Source: Diaporthe sp. PMI_573
Taxonomy: Eukaryota; Ascomycota; Sordariomycetes; Diaporthales; Diaporthaceae
Assembly (NCBI GenBank): GCA_021399435.1
Contig: JAJTUP010000005.1
Location: forward strand, 434,001-498,000
Reading direction: 5' to 3'
DNA: 64,000 nt
The position numbers and the translations under genes are program-made. A model generated the notes under the pieces. The model did no database searches, was not told where the DNA came from, and was given only the letters and a program-made list of their open reading frames with translations. Positions 46,572 through 57,995 of the stretch are shown in pieces (positions within the stretch are counted from its first letter, which is position 1; each line of letters opens with the position of its first letter).

Positions 46572-47529
46572 TGTGGCGTGTTTGCGTGGTTTACCTGATG
46601 ATTTGTGGATTGTGCGACGATTTGACAAAGTTATTTTTGTTGCTCGATAATGTCAGCGGGGTGATTCAGGGTCTTGTAACAAAGAATGGGCAAACTGTCC
46701 CATTTAAACCAAATACAAATCATATTGCTCTCAGTCACATGCATCGAATAATGGAACACAGCGGGTTATCAAAGGGGTCAATGAAGCGCCTATCACCACA
46801 GCAAATCGGCCACAGAAACGTACGACAAGTGCATTTGTTGGGAGCCATACCGTCGTCTGACCGGCGTTGGCCCACGCAGGGCAGAACGCACCAATACAGA
46901 CACATCCCGGTCCTTCCCCTCAGGACACAAAGACCGTGGGGAGGGGAGGGAAAGAGGGGAACTCCTCGCCGTCGATACCGGTTCCCTACCCTACAGGCCA
47001 AGGCCAATAATCCGGGGTAATGTGGGGCATAGCGTTCTGTGCCACACGCAGGGCAACAGACCGAGCCCCTCAGCCCTGTACAGGTCCCCTTGCGACATGA
47101 CGAGAAAGCAAATATCACCATAGGACTACGCCCTGCACAGGGTCGGTACCCTGTGCAGGGAGTTGTAGACTACTTACCCTCGTGACACATCGCTGTGCAG
47201 GGCCAGAGGGGAAGGATTCGCGCCGTCTGAGGGGCTGCCGGGTACAATGCACATACTTGATAGCGCCTCGCCATGCCAACAGAAGTGCCTGGATGCATGG
47301 CCCAATGGCTGGGGTGCTACAGAACAAGACCACGCCATCAGGCGTTCTCCTGCGGGGAGACGTAGAGTTTGACCATCCCAACTCAGGTCAGAGACTAAAT
47401 ATGGTAGGACCTACACCCTTAGTCTGCGGGCGTTTACATGATCAAATATATAAAGCGACGGCGGTACACGCGGATATGCAATAGCGGTCTCAAAGGTTGG
47501 ACCAGCAGTCACATTTCAGCGTGCAAGAC
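46572..47529. other. Divergent promoter region of transaldolase and sugar transporter
   Basis: About 960 bp with no supported gene. GC-rich sequence with repeated TGCAGGG/CCCTGxA words occurs at 47030-47210, including a perfect 12-bp inverted repeat. It could be the remains of a small mobile element. Confidence 0.5.
47131..47160. repeat. Perfect 12-bp inverted repeat with 6-bp loop
   Basis: CCCTGCACAGGG and CCCTGTGCAGGG are exact reverse complements separated by TCGGTA. Related words (TGTGCAGGG, CCCTGTACAGG, CGCAGGGCA) occur within 110 bp on either side. Confidence 0.8.
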
Positions 47530-49964
47530 ATGCATCTTGAAGGCAAGATGGATTCACTCAAGACAGATATAGTCAAAGGCTCGGTGAGTCATGTTGAGCA
47601 CACGAAGCCGCAGGATTACACACAAAATATCAATGCCAGGTGAGCAGAGTCGGCGGGCCAGCCTCCACCACACACAGTTTAACACAACACACATGAGCCA
47701 AGACTCACGACACCGATAGAATCATCAACCCACTGGCCGGGCTCAGCAGGAACGAACTCCGTTCCCAGGTTGCCATCTTCTGCGACGCATACAACTTCGG
47801 AGAAAAGGAGGAGGTCTTTTACCGAGGCGCCCTGGCCGCACAGAATCCCACCGACTATGAAGACATCGAGGAGCTCACCGCCGAAGACAAGTACCATCTC
47901 AAGCGAGAGAGTACCCACAAATGGCACCTCCCAAAGGACTTGTACTTTACGATCGCGCTCTGCTCAATGGGGTCGGCTGTACAAGGTTGGGACAACACGG
48001 GGGCCAATGGGGCGAATTTGAGCTTCCCGGAGGAGTTTGGGATCCAGGATAACCATTGGCTTCAAGGGCTGATCAACTCGGTATGTGTTTCAAACATAGT
48101 GTCATAATCTGGAGAGCGCAAAATGGAAGGGGCAAAAAAGAGGGGGGGGGGGTGTTTCTGAGATGCTACCGACTGACAAGTTGAATCCAATACTGATTAG
48201 GGACCGACGCTCTTTGGTCTATTGTCAGCATGGGCTGCGGATCCAATAAACAATTCCATAGGCCGCAGAGGTACCATATTTGTCACTGGGTTGTTCTGTG
48301 TATTCCCTGTTCTTGCCCAAGCGTTCACCCAGAACTGGTGGGGACTCTTGCTGTGCAGGTTGTTCATGGTATGTTCAACAACTCTTTGCTTCCTCCTTAA
48401 GCCCACCTTCTTGGCCACACTCTGAGATAGATCACAAACTCTCTTGGATCTTGGTTGGGACACTTACAAAACACAGGGCCTCGGAATGGGCATCAAAGTG
48501 TCGACTATACCCGTTTTCTCAGCCGAAGTCGCACCAGCTTCCGTCCGTGGTGGACTGGTGACCTCGTTCCAACTTTGGGTGGCATTTGGCATTTTTGTAG
48601 GATTTTGTTCGAACCTCGCCTTCTTCCAGGTTGGTCGCCTTGCATGGCGATTCCAACTGGCCGCCGCCTTTGCTCCCGCCGTCCCCATCCTCTTCCTCGT
48701 CTGGCTTTGCCCTGGTAAGGATCTCAGAAGTATCTCAGAGAAGAGAAACAACGTGGCCGGTCGAACTAGATGTACCGAAAACATAAATTGAAAACGTAAC
48801 TAACGACCTCCTCAACCTCTTCCCCCAGAATCCCCACGCTGGCTCATGAAGAAGCAGCGCTACGAAGCCTCCTACGCCTCCTTCTGCAGGCTCCGCAACA
48901 CCGAGGTGCAGGCCGCCCGCGACCTCTACTACGCCCACTGCCAGGTCGCCGCCGAGCGCGAGGCCTTCGCGGGCGTGAGCCTCGCCACGCGCGCCCGCGA
49001 GCTCTTCACCGTCCCGCGCATCCGCCGCGCCACCCTCGCCTCGGCCTGGGTCGTCATCTCGCAGCAGTTCTCGGGCATCAACGTCATGGCCTTCTACAGC
49101 TCCACCATCTTCCAGAACGCGGGCTACTCGGTGCGGGACTGCCTGCTGGCCTCGATGGGGTTCGGGCTGGTGACCTTTGTGTTTGCGATCCCGGCCGTGT
49201 ACACGATGGATTCGTTTGGGCGGCGGAACCTGATGCTGGTTACGTTTCCGAACATGGCGGCTTGTCTGCTGGCTGCTGGGTTGTGTTTCCTCCTGCCTGA
49301 TGGTTCGAGCTCTCGGATCCCGCTTATTGCTTTCTTTATCTATTTGTTTGGTGCACTCTACGGCCCAGGTACGTTTAACCCTGGGATCTCCACACCATCA
49401 CCAGGTTTGGTTCTTGAGACTCAGCTGACCAACAGTTTCCTTACAGGTATTGGTCCAATGCCGTCGATCTACTTCTCTGAAGCTTTCCCTTTGTCTCATC
49501 GTGAGATCGGGGCTGCTTTTACCATTTGCATCAACAATGCCGTCGGCAGTGCCCTGAGCCTGACCTTTCCCGAACTGCTGGCGCGACTTGGGCCCACTGG
49601 GGCCTTTGGCCTTTACGCAGGCCTCAACATGTTGGCGTTTATCGTCATCTTCTTCATCATTCCGGAGACTAAGTATGTCCTTATTACCCGTCGACAACAG
49701 GAATTTTCCGAAGTCGAGCATGTACCAAGTCCTTTCATAGTATCAGTCTGCTGACATTACGTCCCCTGAAGGCAACGAACATTGGAAGAGCTCGACTTCA
49801 TCTTCGCGGTACCGACGCGGCGGCATGTTGCGTATCAGGTCCGTACGTGGCTTCCCTGGTTTATACGACGCTATCTGCTGTGCCAAAGCCAGGCAAAGCT
49901 GGAGCCATTGTATCAAGACGAAGGGGTTGAGACGACAATAGCTGGTGGCTCAAACGAGCCATAA
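47530..49964 (+). CDS. MFS sugar transporter
   Basis: Seven exons: 47530 or 47548-47583, 47703-48080, 48201-48368, 48477-48714, 48829-49368, 49447-49672 and 49772-49964. They give 592 or 598 residues; two in-frame ATGs differ by six codons. The exon 2 acceptor at 47702 was chosen because it alone keeps frame into RIINPLAGLSRNEL. Sugar-porter hallmarks are QGWDNTGANGANL, GRRGTIFV, the PESPRWLMKK loop after span 6, QQFSGINVMAFYSSTIF, DSFGRRNLM and PETK after span 12. The long N-terminal cytoplasmic stretch (NPLAGLSRNEL) is typical of a fungal subgroup. It is a proton-linked or facilitated sugar importer of the plasma membrane; the substrate is unknown. GH131 lies downstream on the same strand. 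Confidence 0.9.
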
Positions 49965-49993
49965 ATATTGTTAATTACACCTGAAATACAATA

Positions 49994-50407
49994 ATGAGAG
50001 ATGGGAAGTTAAGAAAATTTTGCTCTCATGTGGTTTACAAGGGCTACTCTGTGGCAGGTGTCACCAATTTTGAGGACGCTGACTCTACTTTCTCGCAAAG
50101 GGACGAGTACATTTTGACGTCAAGAAACTTCCCGTCTCAATATATAACCCCTTGTGCAGACGCTAATCAGGGTATGCCGCACAAATACTTCGACATTCGC
50201 TTCCATACTACCGACGATGTTCTCATCGGGTTCGCCGAGAAGTGGCGGGACGAGACGGTAACGCTCTGGAACGAGGAACAGCCCGACCAGACGCCTACTA
50301 ACAGACGGGGAGTTAGGCAAAGCTTTCAACTCGTACAATCGTACAAGCCCTGTGAAGTTGTGTCAAGCGACCTGTGGTACTCCGTAGTTGGGGTGCACTA
50401 TATATAG
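49994..50407 (+). CDS. Possible small hypothetical protein (137 residues)
   Basis: An uninterrupted ATG-to-stop frame begins only 30 bp after the sugar-transporter stop, so it lies where that gene's 3' UTR is expected. It has no signal peptide, membrane span or recognised motif. The stop overlaps a TATATATA run at 50399-50406. It could be chance or a separate short gene. Confidence 0.22.
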   Translation: MRDGKLRKFCSHVVYKGYSVAGVTNFEDADSTFSQRDEYILTSRNFPSQYITPCADANQGMPHKYFDIRFHTTDDVLIGFAEKWRDETVTLWNEEQPDQTPTNRRGVRQSFQLVQSYKPCEVVSSDLWYSVVGVHYI

Positions 50408-50716
50408 CGCTGCGGGTAAAGGGGAAGCTAAAGTCCAGAAGAGGCATAGGTGTGCGAGTCAATACTAAGATGGGCGGCGGAACACCATGCCCCTGGCATT
50501 CAAAAATTAGCAATAAGGTTTCCCGTTTCCATTCCTCCAATGACGGCTTGTGTCAGGTTAATGGGCCCACCGGAGCGACGAATCGACGCGGTTTGCCGTC
50601 AAAACAGGCTTCACGCAGACATAAATGCAACTATGGTCCCAGTAGAAAATACACAATGTGCAATTGGCACATTTAGAATACCAAAAACAACAATTCCATT
50701 CGTTTTCGCTCACAAA
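50408..50716. promoter_or_regulatory. GH131 upstream region
   Basis: About 310 bp before the GH131 start. A TATATATA element just 5' of it (50399-50406) may serve this promoter if the leader is long. Nothing else identified. Confidence 0.35.
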
Positions 50717-51644
50717 ATGGCTCTGTCATACTTTGCCGTCCGTTCTCTTCAGTTGCTTTCCCTAAACTCCCCCGTCCAATGCCCGGTCGTATTGGATGGC
50801 CGAATCACCCAAAACACGACTCTCTCGGTGTTCGACACCAACGCCAGCCCGTTCAACCCCGGGTACAGCAAGGGCCAAAACCTCTCATGGTCGCAGATCC
50901 TCGAGTTCCCGCCGGTAGCACCATCGCTCTTCGATGCCTCCACACCCGAGAGCTTCAAGCCCCTCGAGGTGACCATTGACGACAGGTCAATCTTCAACCC
51001 CAGCGGCACCAACCCGCAGCTTGGCTTCAGGAGGGCCGGCCTGCTGCTCGGCAACGGGTCCGACGCCTCCAACGAGGGCGTCATGACCTTCCACTGGAGC
51101 TCCAAGCAGGATGCGGCGCGGCCGCTGAACCTGACTCACGAGTACCTGACCGTCTGGCACGAGACAAACGACTCGTCCGGCTCGCAATTCGCGCTGCAGC
51201 TCGGGCTGCCACTGGGCTCTAACGACACCTCCGAGGCCGCGTCGCACAGCTGGAAGATGCTGGACCGGAACAACACCGTCGTGTTTACTTCTCCGCTCAA
51301 CTTTGACGAGTGGGCGAACTTTGCTGTCACTGTGGATGTCCCCAACAAGTGAGACATTGCACTGCCTTCTATTTAAAACTCCAAAGCTAACAATTCCCAG
51401 CACACTCCAGGTCTACTTCTCTGAAGGTGCTGAACCGCTGCAGGCTGTTACTGAGGTGCTCCCGAACGATAACAGTGGTGGTGGCGCTCTCCAGATTGGT
51501 GTTCTCAAGAAGCCCACTGAAACCAAGACAGTTGTGTTCGACGGGTACCAGGAGAGCCCTCTGAACGAGGGTCAAATCTATGGGGGTTTGTTCGTTGAGA
51601 ACAGCGCAGACCACTGCGTCTCCCTTGGAGCCTCGAAGGCTTGA
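50717..51644 (+). CDS. GH131 family beta-glucanase
   Basis: Exons 50717-51348 and 51401-51644 (52-bp intron, donor GTGAGA, CAG acceptor, phase 2) give 291 residues. GH131 blocks are CPVVLDGRITQNTTLSVFD, SPFNPGYSKGQNLSWSQIL, PLEVTIDDRSIFNPSG, GFRRAGLLLGNGS, RPLNLTHEYLTVWHE, WANFAVTVDVPNNTLQVYFS and GGGALQIGVLKKPT. The N-terminus (MALSYFAVRSLQLLSLNSPVQC) is moderately hydrophobic and would serve as the signal peptide; it is weaker than usual. GH131 enzymes act on beta-1,3-, 1,4- or mixed-linkage glucans and are nearly confined to fungi and oomycetes. In typical members the position after GFRRAEL is Glu; here it reads GFRRAGLL. Its position next to a sugar transporter suggests shared glucan use. 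Confidence 0.9.
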
Positions 51645-52004
51645 TCGCTCGTCCACAACTTACAAAGGTTGCTTCGATATATGTGTTTGATTGGACCGAT
51701 CCAACGATCAAGTACTCATTGGATTCTATCCGTTAACCGTGGCCGGAGCAAAGACACTGAAACTGCGTCTACCCTCGCCTTAATACCTCACTGCGACTGA
51801 CACAATTTTTATCCATTGCTGTCTGGAGTTTGAGGCGCTCCGTATTCAGATCTTTGTATATATTCATGCAGACATATAGAGCGACGCGAAAGAACTTATT
51901 TTCTAGCTCATCAAGAGTAGTCCTACCGTCACTTCAACGTTTCTTTGGCCAGCTTTTCCGAGTTGGGTTCCGTGTGACGGATGCCGGCCTCAGGTCATCC
52001 CTAC
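51645..52004. other. Convergent 3' ends of GH131 and MFS genes
   Basis: About 360 bp with no further gene seen. Confidence 0.55.
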
Positions 52005-53714
52005 TCAGAGGACATACCGGAAATTGGGGTTCTCGAACTCCGTCTTGTCCTGCATCCCGGCTTCATCGCCCTTCTGCTTATCGGCTGGCCCCTGTGTACG
52101 ATCGCGGTATCGATTCATAGAGACCAGGTATGCTGGGACAGTCAGTTCAGAATCAACATTGTTGAGCCTCTAAAGAAGGGCTGCGAAAAGGAATCGGCCT
52201 ACCGAGGAGGAGTAAGTGGCAAACGAGCTTAACTGTAAATCCAATCAAGAGGCCGATCGTTGCGCTCCTGTAATAGGGCGCCTCGGACTGATTTACTGCG
52301 AACGGCCCAGCAAAACTACCCCAACAGTTGGCCGTGCTACATGGTGCGCTGTGTAAGCCTCGCGCTCGGTAGCCTCCCGACGATGGAGTGTGCTTACAAG
52401 ATAAGAGCAGTGGCAGAGGCTCTGTGCGTGTAGCCCCCCATGTTGGAGGATATTGTTGTCAGGCTGATAGTGTAGCTGACGCTCTGAAAGTTGACTAGCC
52501 AGAAAGAGACCAATCGACCCCATGTATTGGAACTTGGAAGGTATGCCATCAGTGCAGCACAGACGGTGCAGATAACGCCAGCTACAGCGGCTGTTGCCAA
52601 CCGAGCTGCGGTCAGATGAGTGTTAGCAAGATCAGAGACAAAGCGTCTTCAGCTAGCAGGACATACAATTTGGGATGTTCAGAGTGATCGTGCCTCCTAT
52701 GAAAAGGGTGACAATCTGGATGGCATCCCCAACTGATTTCAGTGCCGTCGTCTTGGTTGTGGTAAAGCCCATATCCCTGATGATGACTGTCGAGAAGGAT
52801 GTAATGACGCCATTCGGAATTGCCGCCCCAGCGACGGAAAAGAATAACAAGATCGTCTTGGGGTCGTAGAAGGCGAGCCAAGCTTGTTTCTTGTCGAAGT
52901 GCTTGTTCTTGATACCCGTTCCGTTTCCAGCAACTCTCGCGACTGCGACAATTCGTTCCCTAGGCGTGAGGAAGGGAGCAGTAGATGGGTTGTCCGGGAG
53001 GAAGAAAAAGATGACTACTCCCCAAAAACAACTGATCCCGCCGAGAATGTAGAATACCAGTTGCCACTTCGGAGGAGATGTGTTTTCTGGCAGTTTGGAG
53101 ACACCCATCGAGATGTAAGACTCGACGATCCCGCCCCAGCCGAGGCCAGAGAACCAGATGCACTGTCTCAACGGGATCTCACGGCGTGTGAACCAGAATC
53201 CTGTCATGAGAGTGAGGCAAGGGATAACCGCACCCACAAAGACCCCAGTGAAGAACCGCACCGCCATCGCGCTACTATAACTCTTGCACTGCGTCATGAC
53301 GATCATCAACACCCCGAGAGACAAAATGCTGGTACTGAGCACCCTCTGTGCTGGGAACCGCCCGATCAGCCAGCCGGAGGGGTACTGCCCAAAGAAATAA
53401 CCCGCGTAGACCATCGACGAGAGGAAGTTGAACTGGTTACCGTATAAACCGAGCGCCTTTTGGTACCCGAACAGGTTGACGTAGTTCAAAGCAGTCCTGT
53501 CCATCTGTTGAATCGCCTGGGTGACGAGGAATATTGGGATGATCACAAGATCGATCTTCCATCGCGCTAGTCGCTCCTCTGAGGGTGTGAATTCGAGATC
53601 AAGACCCGCGACATATTCGCTGTAGCCAACAGCATTTTTGATCTGGGTTGAATCTTCGAGAGTGGGTGGCTGCAATTCTTTTGACGATCGGCGTTGGGGG
53701 TCAACACCAGCCAT
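52005..53714 (-). CDS. Dal5-like MFS transporter (anion:cation symporter family)
   Basis: Exons in coding order are 53714-52667, 52605-52398, 52337-52204 and 52132-52005, giving 505 residues. All introns (61, 60 and 71 bp) keep phase. The family start LDLEFTPSEERLARWKIDLV leads to LVTQAIQQMDRTALNYVNLF. Other hallmarks are GYFFGQYPSGWLIGRFPAQR, WFTRREIPLRQCIWFSGLGW and FFFLPDNPSTAPFLTPRER. Splicing restores TANCWGSFAGPFAVNQSEAP and the conserved C-terminus DKTEFENPNFRYVL. This group (Dal5, Tna1, Fen2, Seo1 relatives) imports small carboxylates, vitamins, allantoate or dipeptides across the plasma membrane. The substrate cannot be read here. The start at 53714 is the first ATG in frame. Confidence 0.92.
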
Positions 53715-54543
53715 CGTGATCTGCGGGAATATTTGTGGCAACAAGCAATTGAGTGAGGTGCAGCCGCAACTAGAAGTGATGATGCGTCTAAATGCTTCGC
53801 TCAGTGACCAATTGTTGAGTCAAAACCCAAGCTTCAGCAGTAATTGGCACGTTTTTGCATCTCTAGCATTTCTTATATTCATAGACTCCTAATCAGCTAG
53901 AGTCAGCAATCAGCATATGTAGTACCTCCAATGTAAGCCCCCGCTCCTCGGCGCGAAATAGATCATCTATTCTCGCCCAGGGTCGATGATCTCTAGTAGA
54001 ACGGTACTTCTCCCATTGGCCACCAAAAAAATGTGGTAGCATCGGGCCTTCATCTCGGAAGCTGCTACATGAACTCGGATGAGCTGCAGATGGTGTTCTT
54101 TCATGTGCACGCATGCAAGTCTTCGCGTGCAACTTATTCTGGGAGCTGATAAAGAAAATTTCGGATTGTGCTACAAGATTGATAAGCAATTTTGCGAGTT
54201 CCTTGGTCACAAGAAGCACAGGTGCTCAGGGAAGTAAGCCCTGATGCACACAAAGGCGCATGGTAATGAGTTTCCGTATCGTGGTAGTGAACCAGGGGTA
54301 AGTCCCCGAACAATTTTGACTTCAGCACAGTTTATGTACCCAAGTGACAAGCGCAACGCTTACACTCACTCATACTCTGTACGCCACTGGGTTGATTTCT
54401 CCCTTTCGTCCTGACGAGGTTGTGGAACAGAACAATGCTGACTCATGGCTAGCGAACAAAGGTTTGAGTGTACCATGGACGAAACTTGTTACACCGGCTC
54501 CCATCCCGGAAGGCAACTTAAGTCCCCGGACCATGTCCTGCAA
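53715..54543. other. Intergenic, no gene seen
   Basis: About 830 bp with no supported gene. The first part is the promoter of the Dal5-like transporter. Confidence 0.5.
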
Positions 54544-55113
54544 TCACCAGCCCGCAGCATCCATCAGCAGAGCCGTAATATTACGGTCCAAGTCTCGCGC
54601 GATATCGTCAACCTGATCGTTCCCAAACTGGCCAAAGGTGCTCCGCGGGCGGTCATATTCAAACATGGCGATCCCTTCCGCCTCCCTCAACAACACCCTA
54701 ATTGGGGCATACAGCGAGACTCCCAGCTCATGGTAGTTCATCCGCGTGGCGGTGTAGGGGTTCCCGATATCGTATTGCACCGCCTTTTCGGTCCTATTGA
54801 GCGTGCGCAGCAGGTTTCCGAAATTTCGGGGCGGCACGATAAAAGTGTTGAGCACCGGTAGGCTCTGAAGAGCCAAGAGTGCGCCGGCGACATCTCCTGC
54901 GGTGAGAAGCGCGGAGTAGGTTGTGTTGATAGGCGGCAGGGAGGCCTCAAGTGCGGACCGTGTATCTTCGAATGTGCGATTGGATACTATCGTCGTGTGC
55001 TCGATGTTCACCACCTTCGTGTGTTGTGCAGGATGTTGGGTCGAGATGGTGTGACCTGGGAGAATAGAGCAGGCAAGAGACAGCCATGCTGCCCAGCGTC
55101 GAAGACCATGCAT
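54544..55113 (-). CDS. Secreted DUF302-like protein
   Basis: A single exon of 189 residues starts at the ATG at 55113; codons further upstream lack one. An N-terminal signal peptide (MHGLRRWAAWLSLACSILPG) is followed by a DUF302-type fold. The start TFEDTRSALEASLPPI leads to LQSLPVLNTFIVPPR, KAVQYDIGNPYTATRM and LGVSLYAPIRVLLRE. The family's closing block is AMFEYDRPRSTFGQFGND. DUF302 proteins occur widely in bacteria and fungi and have no established reaction. Six or so N-glycosylation sequons and the leader suggest export. The gene is complete and intronless. Confidence 0.75.
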   Translation of the reverse strand: MHGLRRWAAWLSLACSILPGHTISTQHPAQHTKVVNIEHTTIVSNRTFEDTRSALEASLPPINTTYSALLTAGDVAGALLALQSLPVLNTFIVPPRNFGNLLRTLNRTEKAVQYDIGNPYTATRMNYHELGVSLYAPIRVLLREAEGIAMFEYDRPRSTFGQFGNDQVDDIARDLDRNITALLMDAAGW

Positions 55114-56018
55114 CCCGATGCGGTTAAGATTTGAATCACTTTGAGGCGAGCATTTGGTTTTGGAGTAAGGATGTGTCAATTGACGTTTTTTTCTTTTCGT
55201 TGGGACAATGAGGATGGGGAGAACAGAGCAAGGTTTTCTGAGTGCGCTGAGAAAGCGGCGCCCTCTTACGCTCGGAGGCGAAGACGGATTAATCTAATGG
55301 GGCCAACTAACATTGAAGGATTCACCGTCAGCTTTTAGTTCATATTTTCTTCTAATGTATGTGTTGCGCTGGATAGTGAGGATTTTGAGGCAAGTCATTC
55401 ATCATCATAAGACCTACCGTGTCACAACACTGTTATACGAATAAAAGTGAAGACCTACAACAACTCGGTCGTGGAGGCGTTCATTGGTATACAGACAGGG
55501 AGGTTAGCCCAGACATAAAACCCCCACCCCTAGAAGCTACCCAGGTAAATTCTTCAAGCTCTATTTCTCAGCCGCTTTAGCGGCGCTTGGGAATTTCTGT
55601 TTTGGGTATCCACCCAGCCTTTTAGAGCTAAGTGGCCGAAACAAGCCGGTTTAGCAAAGACCAAGTAGGGGTACACTCGACGCCCAGCCCCCTCATTTAC
55701 ATTTGTTATCAGAATCAGTTATAAATAGAAATCATGATAATTAAGGCCCATTCTATGTATCTCAAGTGGTAGATATATCGGTGCAGACTCATTCTACAGT
55801 AGGCTAGATGTTTCTGTCTGTTAGGCTCAGTGAATTTGCATACTGAGTCAGCGTGATTGACAGACCCTAATAGTAGTCATGCAGCATTAACGGTCTACAT
55901 CTCCACAGGTTGTTGGTCATCCTCACTCTCTGCCTTCAGCCCTCTACCATCATAACGTCACCTCTTGCTTCTAGAGCGTGCCTGTATCTTTAGTCTCTCC
56001 CATCATTTCCTAGCAAGG
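55114..56018. other. Intergenic, no gene seen
   Basis: About 900 bp, A/T-rich near 55330-55900. No gene or recognised repeat. Confidence 0.5.
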
Positions 56019-57372
56019 ATGGCACCAAACAAAATGACAAGCGATTCTCCTTCTCTAGACCAAGTCAATAAAGAGTCACATGTCCGCAAGGCCACTACTA
56101 ATGACCTAGGAAGTGGGGATCATTTTGCAGTATACACGAGTGCACTGGAGAGAGTCATGTTAACAGATGTTTCTCGGTCAACATATGCTCAACTTGTGGA
56201 CGGTGTACCTCTCAGCCAGACTCTTTTCTCGATGCCTGGGAGGCCTTCACTAAGTCATCCTGTTTACGAACACTCGGAGCTGTGCGATGGGGTTCATGAG
56301 AAAGTTGGACAAATTCTGGACATGTCTAACTTGCATACCTTGGAGTTCGACTTTGACGTAAGCCAAAGCCTCAGTATCAACCAGATGAGTGGGTCTGACA
56401 ACATCTTACAGCTCGTTCGCCGTTATCTCGCCGCTTCGCCCGGGTCGAAAGCATTCGAGGCTGGATTGATCGAAATCATGGCCGTATCTGTACACCAGAT
56501 CGCGGCGTATATCTACAAGCTGGATCTAGACGTTGGCAGCCACAAAGCGCTACTCAAGGTGGACAGTGACGCCCCGACATTATTCTTGCACAACCAGTAT
56601 AAAGACATCGAACAGTATCCTGACGGAGTGGCCGATGCAGTTGGTTACTGGGCTGAAGCTCAGATATTTGGTGGCGTGATACTGTTTGACCGGCGACAGC
56701 AACACGAATCCTCGGAAAGTGTGAGTTCCTTTTAGTACTTTTGCTTCTACAACAACTGTCTCCCCTTATCCCGTGCAACGCACTAAAACGCAATAGCGCG
56801 GGGAGGATTGCTTCCTCCCCTGGAATAGAGGCGAAGCTGTCTATCGTAATCTACAGCTTCTTGATGCAGAAGAGTGGGAGCATTTCGAGTGGTTGTTATC
56901 TCAGTATCGCGCTTTACAGCAACCCTTTCAAGATCCCTACGACATATATCTTCATTCCAACAACCGCCATGTAACGTACCGAATCTGGCAGTTACTTCCA
57001 GAGCAGAGAAAGGACCTATTCGAGTTTCTCTTGTCGGAGACAGGAGCGGTGACAAGCCCATTGCCCATCCTCCCGAGCGAGAAGAACCTTTTCCGAATCG
57101 ACCCGGAGGATCCGATCACCGAGACGCGCATCTGCCGGGATGTTTGGGAACGGAAACCACTGGGTGATAATGATGGCGACGCACGCAGGCATCACTGCCG
57201 TGGTGACAGAGTCGAGTATCCCTGTCGCGCAGACGAGGAGAGGTCTAAAGGCAGAGGATTCTTTCGGAATGAACTTATCTGGGAGATCAAATCGCTCGAG
57301 GAGCGGGCTCAGGAATTAGCAATGGCGAGGGGGCAGGGGACGCAGTCAGCTTTGCCACCAACCGAAGCATAA
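56019..57372 (+). CDS. Hypothetical protein, 425 residues
   Basis: Exons 56019-56720 and 56797-57372 (76-bp intron, donor GTGAGT, acceptor AATAG, phase 0). The first exon encodes a mixed soluble region (VYEHSELCDGVHEKVGQILD, YLAASPGSKAFEAGLIEIMA). Splicing gives ESRGEDCFLPWNRGEAVYRN, then LLDAEEWEHFEWLLSQYRAL, so the second exon is clearly coding. The tail is rich in Glu, Arg and Lys and predicted helical. There is no signal peptide or membrane span. I recall similar plain fungal proteins of unknown role, with the DPYDIYLHSNNRHVTYRIWQ-type block, but cannot name a family. Confidence 0.75.
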
Positions 57373-57995
57373 TGAGATAGGAAGATAAATTCGAGGAGGG
57401 ACCAGAAAGAAAAGGTCCTTACTACGAGCGCTTTCTCTGCTTTTACGGAAAAACTCTTGGGCAATCTTGCGTCGGGCCATAGTCAGGGTTGTAGGGGAAG
57501 GTTTAGTCAGGAAGGCGGAGTAACAGAGAGCAGCGCCTTTAGAAGAGCAGACACAGTTGCTAGAGGTAGTGAGTAGTAATTAGGAGGAGAAGGAGAACAA
57601 GCGACCGCAACCACGACCGCCTTAGGGACAGGATTCTGGCAGCTGAAAAGAGAGACAGCTGTTCGGGGATGGGCCAACCAAATTTGCCGGTCCCTAAATT
57701 GGGGTTGGCTGTCTTGCGGCTGAGCTGCTCATCTGGGGAACGCCACATTGAATGTTAAGCAGAAAAACAAGCTTATCGTCGAATCATGCCGCGGTCCCCC
57801 AATACCAAGACACTTAACATGCGAGATTAGCCGGGGTCAGAATCCCTTGAGCAGGCACACTATCAATATGTGGCACCGTCACAGCATGCGGCTTAAAGCC
57901 ATCGAGGCAAGGGATTATAAGACTCAACCACGTAGCCGCTTTCGGTCCCACACAGCTCAACAGATGTACGCAGACTTGTCGACCCGTCAGTCGTG
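57373..57995. other. Intergenic, no gene seen
   Basis: About 620 bp. Purine-rich at 57380-57600. No supported gene. Confidence 0.5.
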
